From assembly GCF_000265405.1 (NCBI RefSeq), contig NC_018010.1:2501501-2565500 (forward strand): a stretch of 64,000 nt of DNA. Reading direction: 5' to 3'. Each line of letters begins with the position of its first letter. The stretch's first letter is position 1. The position numbers and the translations under genes were made by a program. Positions 45,938 through 55,084 of the stretch are shown here, piece by piece. The DNA comes from Belliella baltica DSM 15883 (lineage in GTDB: Bacteria > Bacteroidota > Bacteroidia > Cytophagales > Cyclobacteriaceae). Under the pieces are notes generated by a model. That model saw only the letters and a program-made list of their open reading frames with translations. It did not search any database and was not told where the DNA came from.

Positions 45938-47065
45938 ATGAAAGTCGCATTAATAACAGGAATAACTGGCCAAGACGGCTCCTATCTCGCCGAATTACTT
46001 TTAGAAAAAGGTTACATGGTTCACGGCATTAAACGTAGAGCTTCTTCCTTCAACACCCAAAGAGTAGATCACTTATATGAGGATCAGCATGAAGACAATG
46101 TAAGACTCAAACTCCATTACGGTGACTTAACAGACTCGACGAACCTCATTAGAATTATTCAAGAAACTCAGCCAGATGAAATCTATAACTTGGGCGCCAT
46201 GTCCCATGTCAAAGTTTCTTTCGACTCTCCTGAATATGTAGCGAATGTAGATGGAATTGGTACATTGAGGATTTTGGAAGCGGTGAGGATATTGGGATTA
46301 GAAAAGAAAACGAGAATATACCAAGCTTCAACTTCTGAACTTTATGGAGGGATGCCTGAGAACAAAAATGAAAAAGGATTCTACGACGAAAACTCACCGT
46401 TTTATCCACGTTCTCCATACGGTGCAGCAAAGATCTACGGCTTTTGGATTACCAAAAATTATCGTGAGGCGTACAACATGTTTGCATGTAATGGCATACT
46501 TTTCAATCACGAGTCGCCTCGAAGAGGGGAAACATTCGTAACTAGAAAAATCACCAGAGCAGTTGCTAAAATTGCTTTAGGTTTACAGAAAGAACTCTAC
46601 ATGGGTAACCTTGATGCCAAACGAGATTGGGGACATGCTAAGGATTATGTAAAAGCCATGTGGCTAATTCTACAACAAGACGTTGCAGAAGACTTCGTAA
46701 TAGCCACAGGTGTCACCACAAAAGTCCGTGACTTCATCCAAATGGCCTTTGCTCATGTCGGCTTTAACATTAGATTCGAAGGCGAAGGAGTAAACGAAGT
46801 TGGAATCCTTAATTCAGTCGATCAAGTGATTTATGAAAAGGCAACTGGCTTAACGATTAACTCCTTAACCCTTAACGCCGGAGACACTTTACTAAAAATC
46901 GATCCCATCTACTTCCGTCCAACCGAAGTCGATCTTCTTCTCGGAGATCCAACGAAATCTAAAACAAAACTAGGCTGGGAACCTGAATATGACCTTCAAG
47001 GGTTAGTGGAAGATATGATGGTATCGGATATTCAATTGTCCCGCAGAGAACACTTTATGGTCTAG
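45938..47065 (+). CDS. gmd: GDP-mannose 4,6-dehydratase
   Basis: The 375-residue SDR starts at MKVALITG; the GTG five codons upstream lies inside a hairpin repeat. It has [12 protein letters not shown] (8-19), ASTSELYG, Tyr161-x3-Lys165 in [26 protein letters not shown] and [14 protein letters not shown]. It makes GDP-4-keto-6-deoxy-D-mannose, which Fcl turns into GDP-L-fucose. Between VGILNS and DPIYFRP the protein has about ten more residues than E. coli Gmd. They are encoded at 46847-46880 by CTTAACGATTAACTCC and TTAACCCTTAACGCC, which match the spacer repeats. Confidence 0.95.
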   Translation: MKVALITGITGQDGSYLAELLLEKGYMVHGIKRRASSFNTQRVDHLYEDQHEDNVRLKLHYGDLTDSTNLIRIIQETQPDEIYNLGAMSHVKVSFDSPEYVANVDGIGTLRILEAVRILGLEKKTRIYQASTSELYGGMPENKNEKGFYDENSPFYPRSPYGAAKIYGFWITKNYREAYNMFACNGILFNHESPRRGETFVTRKITRAVAKIALGLQKELYMGNLDAKRDWGHAKDYVKAMWLILQQDVAEDFVIATGVTTKVRDFIQMAFAHVGFNIRFEGEGVNEVGILNSVDQVIYEKATGLTINSLTLNAGDTLLKIDPIYFRPTEVDLLLGDPTKSKTKLGWEPEYDLQGLVEDMMVSDIQLSRREHFMV

Positions 47066-47288
47066 TCAGGGCAGAGGGTGTTGTATCAGAATTAGTAGTT
47101 AAGAGTTAATTATTAGTTATTTCGGATTAACACTCAATCATTTCTTTAAGTTATTGATTCGTTATTTTCACTATTCTTTTAATGCTGTATTATTTTCAAT
47201 TTACTGATTTGAATTATATTTTGTTTCACTTTCTCCAAAAATTATAGTAGTTGGGGATCATAAATTGTTATAGGATTCATTTATTAAT

Positions 47289-48113
47289 ATGTTTTCAATA
47301 AAAATTATTAATTTAAGGAAAGATAAAATTAAAAGAGAATTGATGCTTTCGCAGCTAGTTGATCTTAATTTGTTGAAGTGTTCTCAAGTAATTGATGCTG
47401 TATATGGAAATGAATTAGATAATAGCATAAAGAATTTCATAAATTTAAAGCGTAAACCATTTTTACCGACAAAATTTAATAGACCATTAACAGCTGGAGA
47501 AATAGGGTGCTCGATGAGCCATCAAGCAATCTATAAAAGGATGAAATCTAATGATATTTGCTTAATAATTGAAGATGACGTTGTTATATCTCGAGATTTA
47601 ATTGATTTCATAGATTTAATTGAGAAATTACCTTCAAGTTGGGAACTTGTATTGTTAGGACATCAGGTAGCAAGAGTTAGAGGAGCTCGTATAAGTGTTT
47701 GGGGAAGGAAAAGATTAGGTAAGTTTACGATAGGTAAGCCTGTTGAGATGGCTTTTGGTTGTTATGGCTACTTAATTAATTACAAAGGTGCAAGAAAATT
47801 AATCAATGCTGCGAAAAAAATGGACGCTCCAATTGATCATTACACAGGTGTATCTGACTTTGTAAACCTTTATGCAATCAAACATCCAATCATTCATTTT
47901 TCTAAAGAGCTAACAGTGTATAGTAATATCGCTGTTGAACGGGAATTGGTTAGTGCCCAAGCGACTAAAGCTTTAGAAAATAAAGCTTTCAGTAAATTTA
48001 AAGAATTTGTTAAGTCATCGTTTTTTTATCATCCAATAAGGTTTTTGATTAGGTTAGTAAGATGGTGTACAGGTAATTTAAGAACTCTTAAAATTATACG
48101 TTCATATCGATAG
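47289..48113 (+). CDS. Glycosyltransferase family 25 protein
   Basis: The 274-residue protein begins with FSIKIINLRKDKIKREL and carries the GT25 landmarks EIGCSMSHQAIYK (71-83) and the metal-binding IIEDDV with Glu95-Asp96-Asp97. A CYGYLINYKGARKLI segment near 160 follows. Family members add galactose or glucose to LPS or capsule. The gene opens the AT-rich core of the locus, where base composition drops sharply compared with gmd upstream. Confidence 0.9.
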   Translation: MFSIKIINLRKDKIKRELMLSQLVDLNLLKCSQVIDAVYGNELDNSIKNFINLKRKPFLPTKFNRPLTAGEIGCSMSHQAIYKRMKSNDICLIIEDDVVISRDLIDFIDLIEKLPSSWELVLLGHQVARVRGARISVWGRKRLGKFTIGKPVEMAFGCYGYLINYKGARKLINAAKKMDAPIDHYTGVSDFVNLYAIKHPIIHFSKELTVYSNIAVERELVSAQATKALENKAFSKFKEFVKSSFFYHPIRFLIRLVRWCTGNLRTLKIIRSYR

Positions 48114-48827
48114 TGAATGATGTATGTAATTTAATGAATAGAATTATTTTTGCCTTTGTAAAGCAATCGAAGGTTTCTGAAGAAACCAACATCTTGACTA
48201 ACACTTTAAAAAAAATAATTTCAAGTAAGAAATAATTTACTTTAAAAATATGATTACCTGCATATTTTTTCCGTTTGTTGGTGGTTTTCCAGTATCTCTA
48301 AATAATAATTTAATTATAGCATCTCTTTAAGAAGCTTTTAGTAAATCTTGTTTTACGTTGGCTTCACAGTTAAAGATGTCGATATTTTTTAAATTAGTAC
48401 AGATAAATTTTGATTTTAAACTTTTACAATTACAGTTCGAGATAGAACGATCGTGAAAAAAATAATTGTAACTTTCTTTATTAAAAGCCTAAATTTTATA
48501 ATCTAAACTTGATTATATTAAAAGAGCATGAGATTCTAGACTACAAGAAGTTATCAATCAATACCAGAAAATTGCCAAATCAGTTTTTTATATTAATAAT
48601 AGTAATGTTCTTTAGATGCATGAAAATATTGATAATCTACATTTTTAAAAACTAAAAAAAAATCTATTTTAATACTTTTTTATTTAATATGATATTTATG
48701 AAATCTAAAAAATTTAAGAGATTGTAAAAAGATAATAATTATATTTTTAAAAACCTTAAAGACTAAGGGGTAGAAATTTACCATGTTTATTAGTTTAATT
48801 AAATTATAGAATGATCATTCTTATATA
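48114..48827. other. AT-rich gap with possible gene remnants
   Basis: This 714-base stretch is extremely AT-rich and has none of the hairpin families. A 33-codon frame (48134-48235, MNRIIFAFVKQSKVS start) is followed by a frame starting MITCIFFPFVGGFPVSLNNN near 48249, with a stop after 27 codons. These look like broken coding sequence, but no family can be named. Confidence 0.4.
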
Positions 48828-50273
48828 ATGTCTATACGTAAATCCCTAAGTTCTGGTATTTTATATACTGGTATCACCCGTTATTCTGGTGTATTGGTAT
48901 CAATAGTAATAGGTGCAATTCTAGCAAGATTACTAACTCCAGCTGAGTTTGGTGTTGTTGCTTTAGTTACTGTTTTTATTTCATTTTTCAATTTATTAAC
49001 CGACGTCGGTATTGGACCCGCTGTTATTCAAAACAAAAAATTGACGGATGAAGATGTACAGTCAATTTTCTTACTTTGCATTTTACTCGGATTAGTTTTA
49101 ACATTTCTATTTTTCTTTTCAGCAACTTTAATAGCTTCTTTTTATGAAAATAAGGACTTAATCCCATTAATTAGATTACTTTCCTTAACTGTTTTTTTTA
49201 GTTCTTTAAGGATTGTACCTAATGCATTATTGCTAAAAAAATTAAAGTTTAAACAAATAGGGTTTGTTACTATTACAGTTCAATTATTTAGTGGAATACT
49301 TGCTATTGTTCTTGCTTATAAAGGTTTTAGTTATTATTCTTTGGTTTTTAAAAGTATTTTTGACAGTTTCATAACTTTTGTTATTCTTTTTAAACTGTCA
49401 CCTGTAAAGCTTATATTGTATTTGAGAAAAAGTGCCTTAAATAAAATTATACATTTTTCGAGTTTTCAATTTTTATTTAATTTCATTAATTATTTTTCAA
49501 GAAATACAGATAACCTCTTGATTGGAAAGTTTTTATCACCAGTCTCTTTAGGGTTTTATGATAAATCTTACCAATTAATGATGATGCCGGTTCAAAATTT
49601 AACGCATGTTATAACACCTGTTTTACACCCTGTACTTTCGGAATTCCAAAATGATAAACTAAGAATATTAAACGCATACACCAAAGTGGTGAGACTATTA
49701 GCTACTATAGGTTTTCCTATTTCAGTTTTTTTGTATTTCACTGCTTCAGAAATCATTTTAATTTTATACGGAGTTCAGTGGGAGAAAAGTATTCCTGTAT
49801 TTAAAATTTTAGCTCTAACAGTTGGGATTCAAATGGTACTTTCTAGTTCTGGATCTATTTTTCAGGCTATAAATCGAACTGATTTACTATTTTATTCAGG
49901 CGCCATTAGTGCTGTCTTTATGGTAGGTGGTATTAGTTATGGTATTTTTATTGAAAAAAGTTTGGAGGGAGTTGGATTTGGTTTGATTGTTGCTTTTTTA
50001 ATAAATTTTTTTCAAGGATTTTATATTTTGATAAAGTTTGCATTGAAAGGCAGTGTTTTATATTTTTTTAAATCTTTTTTGTTTCCTATTACAACTAGTA
50101 TAATTATTTGGTTGTGTCTTTTAAGTTTTCAATCAATTAAAATTGATAATTTATACATTTCTTTATTAGGAAAAATAGTTATTTCATTCTCTGTTTTCTT
50201 ATTAGTGAATTTTTTTAATAAAAATAATCGAAATCTTGCCTTAGATTTTTTAAAAAATAGAAGAGCTTTCTAA
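48828..50273 (+). CDS. wzx: Wzx-like polysaccharide flippase (MOP/PST superfamily)
   Basis: The 481-residue protein has 12-14 predicted membrane helices. Its start is typical of PST flippases (SLSSGILYTGITRYSGVLVSI), followed by ARLLTPAEFGVVALVTVFISFFNLLTDVGIGPAVIQ, RNTDNLLIGKFLSPVSLGFYDKSYQLM and LYGVQWEKSIPVFKILAL. It translocates lipid-linked repeat units across the inner membrane. It belongs to the AT-rich variable core with Wzy and the glycosyltransferases. Confidence 0.93.
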   Translation: MSIRKSLSSGILYTGITRYSGVLVSIVIGAILARLLTPAEFGVVALVTVFISFFNLLTDVGIGPAVIQNKKLTDEDVQSIFLLCILLGLVLTFLFFFSATLIASFYENKDLIPLIRLLSLTVFFSSLRIVPNALLLKKLKFKQIGFVTITVQLFSGILAIVLAYKGFSYYSLVFKSIFDSFITFVILFKLSPVKLILYLRKSALNKIIHFSSFQFLFNFINYFSRNTDNLLIGKFLSPVSLGFYDKSYQLMMMPVQNLTHVITPVLHPVLSEFQNDKLRILNAYTKVVRLLATIGFPISVFLYFTASEIILILYGVQWEKSIPVFKILALTVGIQMVLSSSGSIFQAINRTDLLFYSGAISAVFMVGGISYGIFIEKSLEGVGFGLIVAFLINFFQGFYILIKFALKGSVLYFFKSFLFPITTSIIIWLCLLSFQSIKIDNLYISLLGKIVISFSVFLLVNFFNKNNRNLALDFLKNRRAF

Positions 50274-51159
50274 TCATGTATAAACTAAATAATATAATGT
50301 TTAAATAGAATTAATTGCAATTATATAGTATATGTTATTGATAAATTATTCTTATTGTTTCATGCACATTATAAATTTCAAAATTTGTTAAGGATAACTT
50401 AGAGATTGTATAGGGAATAACATATAAAAGTTGGACACTAACTTTGGCTCAAAATCTTAAAAAAAATTATTGAAAAATAAGCTGTTCAAGACTTCGGGAG
50501 GATCATAATAGAGCCTTTTTTAGGTTCATATGCAATACTTTAAGGGCTTTTGATTACTCAGATGTCGAAATGCTACCTAATCGAGTTATCTTTACATCAG
50601 GAACTATACTGATAGAAATTACTTCTGACAGGCTATTCATTGCTTTAAGTTCTGAATTTATTCCTTAATATTTAGATGATCCAGCCGCCTTTCTCTGATC
50701 CGCTTGATACAATAGTTCTTGAACAAACTTTAGTTAAAGCAGTCAACTTTGTTCTCCTAAATGTGAGGGGGTTTCATCATAGCGTGCTTAAAATTTTGAT
50801 TTGACTATGATTGCTACAAAAATAGTATCAGTGGATATTAAAAAAACTATAATATCGAAAAAAGATTTAATTAATGATCAATAAAGGTTTCCCTTAGAAG
50901 TATTATAACTAGATAGGAATTAAATTTCTTCAAAATCAAATCTAGAATATTATATAATTGTCAATAGTCAACAGTTCTAATAAAATAAAGTGCTTAAATT
51001 ATTTTAAGTGGCTACCGGTGTAAAGTTTCCATATATTTAATAATTCAAAAGCTATTAAATTTAATTAAAAAAATGCTTTTTTTAATTATTAGAGCTATTT
51101 AAATAATAGCTAATTATGGAATATATTCGTTTCTTCAAAATTACTTGCATTTAAATTTT
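50274..51159. other. AT-rich gap with decayed sequence
   Basis: No intact gene lies in this 886-base gap. Near 50429 there is GTTGGACACTAACTTTGG, resembling the end of an IS element. On the minus strand, roughly 50500-50760, fragments of open frame (for example ending FVQELLYQADQRKAAGSSKY) are broken by stops. The stretch may be the remains of an insertion sequence or transferred gene; I cannot name the family. The part from 50800 on is featureless AT-rich leader. Confidence 0.4.
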
Positions 51160-52071
51160 ATGAAAAAAAATAAAAATAATTCAATTTGTTTAGTTACAGT
51201 TGTAATTCCAACTTACAAAAGAAGTAAACTTTTAGAATCTGCTATTATTTCTGTTTTAAATCAGTCTTATGAAAATTTAGAAATTTTAGTTGTTGATGAT
51301 AACTCAGATGGTTGCGAACAAGATAAAGTTCAAAAAATAATTGCTAAATTCAATAATGTTGAGTATTTAAAAAACTTTAGGAAAAAAGGAGGTTGTGGTG
51401 CGCGAAATAGTGGGATATTAAAAGCATCTGGTGACTTTATAGCTTTTTTAGATGATGATGATATATTTCTTAAGGGTAAAATTCACAATCAGTTGAAGCA
51501 TTTAATAGATACTGGAGGGAATGCTTCCTTTACAGACTATGTCTTGAATGATAGGATTTACAATAAAAAGAAAAATGTTGTTAAAAATTTTAATAAACTT
51601 GATTCCCATCAAATTTTGAATTTTGAGGTTCCTGCTTCTACCACTTTAATGATGGCAAAAAGGCAGAGTTTAATTGATGTTGGTCTTTTTGATGAGAATC
51701 TCCCTAGCTTTCAGGATTTAGATTTATGGTATAGATTATCAAAAAATGGTCCCATTTTCAAATATAATGGCTTACTTTCTGAATTCACTATTCATTTAGA
51801 AGATAGAGTTAGTATAAATATAGATAAACGCGCGACTGGTTTAAATAAATTGATCGATAAATGGAAAAATGAAATTGAATTAATTGTTGGAGTTAAGAAG
51901 TTCTATGATTTTTATTATCGAGAGTCAATATATAACGTCATTAAATATTCTAATTTATCTTATAAAGAAAAATTTAAATATTATTTAACTTTGAATTTGA
52001 AGGGTGAAACTAAGCTAAAATACCTAGCTGTACTTCCATACAATTTAATTAATTTCGTCAAAACTCAGTAG
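51160..52071 (+). CDS. GT2 family glycosyltransferase
   Basis: The 303-residue protein starts at the ATG of MKKNKNNSICLV; a TTG five codons upstream is less likely. It has the GT-A fold: VVIPTYKRSKLLESAIISVLNQSYENLEILVVDD, GGCGARNSGILKASGDFIAFLDDDD (DxD region near 90-100) and SFQDLDLWYRL near 185. It transfers one sugar of the repeat unit in the cytoplasm; donor and linkage cannot be read. It is followed six bases later by the Wzy gene. Confidence 0.92.
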   Translation: MKKNKNNSICLVTVVIPTYKRSKLLESAIISVLNQSYENLEILVVDDNSDGCEQDKVQKIIAKFNNVEYLKNFRKKGGCGARNSGILKASGDFIAFLDDDDIFLKGKIHNQLKHLIDTGGNASFTDYVLNDRIYNKKKNVVKNFNKLDSHQILNFEVPASTTLMMAKRQSLIDVGLFDENLPSFQDLDLWYRLSKNGPIFKYNGLLSEFTIHLEDRVSINIDKRATGLNKLIDKWKNEIELIVGVKKFYDFYYRESIYNVIKYSNLSYKEKFKYYLTLNLKGETKLKYLAVLPYNLINFVKTQ

Positions 52072-52077
52072 AGATAA

Positions 52078-53364
52078 ATGAATTTATTAAAACTATTGTT
52101 TATAAATTTTTTAATGTTTTTGTATATATATAATCCAATGATTAGATTTCTACCGTTTGATTCAGGTGTGATCATTTCATTTCTAATTTTACTTTTTTAT
52201 TTTTTTAATGGAGCGCCTAATTTGAAAAGAATTTTAAAAAATAAATATATTTTCATTTATCTTATTTTAGGTTTAATAACTTTTTCTTACACGCTTATTT
52301 TAACATTTTTTTCTGATAATGAACATTTATCTTTTCGATTTCCAATAATGTATTTTAGATTTTTTTTTGAATTACCTCTAGTTACAATAGCAATATTAAA
52401 TTTAATAATAAAGTTTGGATATAATACGTATGGAAAAGTGATTCATATTTTTATAAACATAGCAATCGTTCAATCATTTATTGTAATTGCTACATTGTTA
52501 TCTCCAGCCCTCAGAGATTTTGTTTTCTTTAATCTTTTAAAATTTAGGGAAGGTCATGATAAAATCATAAGTATTGGAGACTTTTCTCTTAGAGGATTTG
52601 GTTTGTCTGGGGATTATTTGTTTGCGTTCCCTTTATTTCAAGGATTTGCAGCAGTTTTAGTTTTATTCTTTTTCAAAAACGGTTGGTTTAAGTATATTTT
52701 CGTTTTTCCTTTAGTTTTAATCTCTTCTTTAGTTAATGCGAGAGTTGGAGTAGTACCAGTTTTAATTTTTTTTTCCATTATAGCTTTGTTTTATTTCATT
52801 TCAATGCAAAAAAGCAAAATAAAAATACTGTTAAAAAACACTTTTTTTGTCTTGATTTTACTAATTCTAATAATACAATTTGTTCAAATATTAGAGTTAA
52901 ATAATACATTTAGTTGGATTGTTAATGGTTTTATAAATATTTTTGGTGGTAATACGGTCGGTTCGAGTTCAAGTTATAACATTATAGAAAAACTACTTGG
53001 AGAACATTTATTTTTTCCAAATGGATGTTTTGATTTCGTTTTTGGTTCTGGTCAAGTAATTTTTTCAAATCCCTTTAGTTATATTAAATCAGACATAGGT
53101 TACATTCAATTTATATTTTATGGCGGGTTGTTTTTTTTAATTTTAATTATTTTTTCGTTTAAATTCTTAGCTATAGGTTGTTTAAATTACATTAAAAAGG
53201 AGGATTTTAAAATAAAAATAATAGTTTTGGCAATAATGATTACGGTTTTATTTGTACACTTTAAAGGTAACATTTACAATTATAATTCGTTTATGAAATT
53301 ATCATACATCATTATATTCTTTATTATTTTAAAATTTCAAACATCATCTTACAGTTCTCGTTAA
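52078..53364 (+). CDS. wzy: Wzy-like polysaccharide polymerase
   Basis: The 428-residue protein has about 11 hydrophobic helices. A periplasmic loop at roughly 265-340 contains GGNTVGSSSSYNIIEKLLGE and FDFVFGSGQVIF, the placement expected for O-antigen/capsule polymerases. Sequence conservation in this family is poor, so the assignment relies on topology and context between glycosyltransferases and near Wzx. It would polymerise flipped units in the periplasm. Confidence 0.78.
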   Translation: MNLLKLLFINFLMFLYIYNPMIRFLPFDSGVIISFLILLFYFFNGAPNLKRILKNKYIFIYLILGLITFSYTLILTFFSDNEHLSFRFPIMYFRFFFELPLVTIAILNLIIKFGYNTYGKVIHIFINIAIVQSFIVIATLLSPALRDFVFFNLLKFREGHDKIISIGDFSLRGFGLSGDYLFAFPLFQGFAAVLVLFFFKNGWFKYIFVFPLVLISSLVNARVGVVPVLIFFSIIALFYFISMQKSKIKILLKNTFFVLILLILIIQFVQILELNNTFSWIVNGFINIFGGNTVGSSSSYNIIEKLLGEHLFFPNGCFDFVFGSGQVIFSNPFSYIKSDIGYIQFIFYGGLFFLILIIFSFKFLAIGCLNYIKKEDFKIKIIVLAIMITVLFVHFKGNIYNYNSFMKLSYIIIFFIILKFQTSSYSSR

Positions 53365-53431
53365 AAGTGTTGAACTTTTATCCTTATAAAACTAACAAAG
53401 TTAATTTTTTAGTTAAAAAATTGAGTAAAAA

Positions 53432-54220
53432 ATGCGTATGAAAATTTCAATTATTACAGTTGTATTTAACGATTTAATTGGGTTTAAACGGACATTTAAT
53501 TCAGTTATAACTCAAACTTATAAAAATTTAGAATTTATAGTCATTGATGGTGGTTCTAGCGATGGAACTGCAGAATTTATTTCTTTAAATTCTGATTTTT
53601 TTTCAAAGTGGACATCAGGTCCAGATAAGGGGATTTATGATGCTATGAATAAAGGAATAAACCTTGGGACTGGGGAATTTGCTATTTTTCTGAATGCAGG
53701 AGATTGTTTTTATTCTAATGAAATTCTTTCAGAGGTTGTTAAAAACTTTAATAACCCTAATGCAATTTATTTTGGTAGGGCTTTAGTTGATGGGGAAACT
53801 CATGATTGGCTGTTCCCGCCGATTAGATATAAAAAAGATAATATCACTTTATGGTTGAAGAATAATGTCCCTAATCATCAAGCTATGTTTTTTCCAAAAT
53901 CATATTACTCTAGATATAAATATAATTTAGCTTTAAAAATTAGTTCTGATAAAGACTATAAACTAAATGCTCAAAAATCATTCAAAATACCATTTGTTTT
54001 TTGTGACTTAATTATATGTAAATTTAATTTAGGTGGGATTTCATCTTCAAATAAATTAAAGCAATCATTGATTATTTCAAAGGAATTGTGGAAATTAGAT
54101 ACTCAGTACTATTCATTAAATTATGCTATAAAGAATCAAATTAAACATTATTCAAAAATATTATTAAGTAATTTATTTGGTAAAAGTTTATTAAATAAGA
54201 TACTTAAAAAAGCCAAATAG
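53432..54220 (+). CDS. GT2 family glycosyltransferase (WcaA-like)
   Basis: The 262-residue protein starts MRMKISIITVVFND; the internal ATG two codons later is equally possible. It has NSVITQTYKNLEFIVIDGGSSDGT, GPDKGIYDAMNKGINLGTGEF and FLNAGDCFY near 90, the pattern of transferases adding a hexose in O-antigen and colanic acid synthesis. It is 68 bases behind wzy and 5 bases before the next transferase, in one operon. Confidence 0.92.
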   Translation: MRMKISIITVVFNDLIGFKRTFNSVITQTYKNLEFIVIDGGSSDGTAEFISLNSDFFSKWTSGPDKGIYDAMNKGINLGTGEFAIFLNAGDCFYSNEILSEVVKNFNNPNAIYFGRALVDGETHDWLFPPIRYKKDNITLWLKNNVPNHQAMFFPKSYYSRYKYNLALKISSDKDYKLNAQKSFKIPFVFCDLIICKFNLGGISSSNKLKQSLIISKELWKLDTQYYSLNYAIKNQIKHYSKILLSNLFGKSLLNKILKKAK

Positions 54221-54224
54221 AAAA

Positions 54225-55046
54225 ATGAGAAAGCAAATTGATTTTTCCTGCTTGATGTCAATTTATCAAAGAGATTCTGCTAGGTTTTTAAAAGAAGCTT
54301 TAAATAGCATTAATAACCAAACTTTAAAAGCGAATGAAATAGTCTTAGTAAAGGATGGGCCGGTAAGTTTAGAATTGGATGCAATCTTATCTGAATTTCA
54401 AGATAAGCTTCCTTTGAAAATCATTAGTATTGATGAAAATAGGGGTTTAGGTCATGCGCTTTCTTTTGGTCTAAATTTTATTTCAAATGATATTGTTGCG
54501 AGAATGGATGCTGATGATATATCGGTTTCAAATCGATTTGAAAAGCAAATAGATATATTAATTAAAAATCCTGAATATGATTTAGTTAGTTCAAATATAG
54601 AAGAGTTTAATAATGTTCCTGGTGACTTGGGGATAATAAAAAAAGTTCCAGAAAAACATGAAGATATCCTCAAGTATTCACAAAAAAGATCTCCTTTCAA
54701 TCATCCTTCTGTTGTTTTTAGAAAACAGGCGGTGCTAAATGCCGGGTCCTACAAATCTATGTTGTTTTTCGAAGATTATTATCTCTGGTTACGGTTGATT
54801 AAATCAGGACGAAAATTTTATAATATCCAAGATCCTCTTTTATATTTTAGGGTTGGAAATAATATGATTGGACGTAGGCAAGGATTTAAATATGCTTTGC
54901 ACGAATATAATTTTTTTAAATCAGCTTATAAAGAAAAACTAATTTCATTATATGATTTTATTAATGCGGTGTTAATTAGATTTCCTTTAAGATTATTGCC
55001 AGTTTCCACTTTGAAGTTTATATATTCTTCATTATTACGAAAATAA
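54225..55046 (+). CDS. GT2 family glycosyltransferase (AmsE-like)
   Basis: The 273-residue protein has SCLMSIYQRDSARFLKEALNSI, QTLKANEIVLVKDGPV, NRGLGHALSFGLNFI and the DxD-containing VARMDADDIS near 95. SPFNHPSVVFRK and FFEDYYLWLRLI follow. This order is typical of AmsE/WcaE-like transferases of exopolysaccharide pathways. The start lies 5 bases after the previous stop. Confidence 0.92.
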   Translation: MRKQIDFSCLMSIYQRDSARFLKEALNSINNQTLKANEIVLVKDGPVSLELDAILSEFQDKLPLKIISIDENRGLGHALSFGLNFISNDIVARMDADDISVSNRFEKQIDILIKNPEYDLVSSNIEEFNNVPGDLGIIKKVPEKHEDILKYSQKRSPFNHPSVVFRKQAVLNAGSYKSMLFFEDYYLWLRLIKSGRKFYNIQDPLLYFRVGNNMIGRRQGFKYALHEYNFFKSAYKEKLISLYDFINAVLIRFPLRLLPVSTLKFIYSSLLRK

Positions 55047-55084
55047 AAATCAGATTGGGATATTTATTAAATGAAGTTTTGGGA

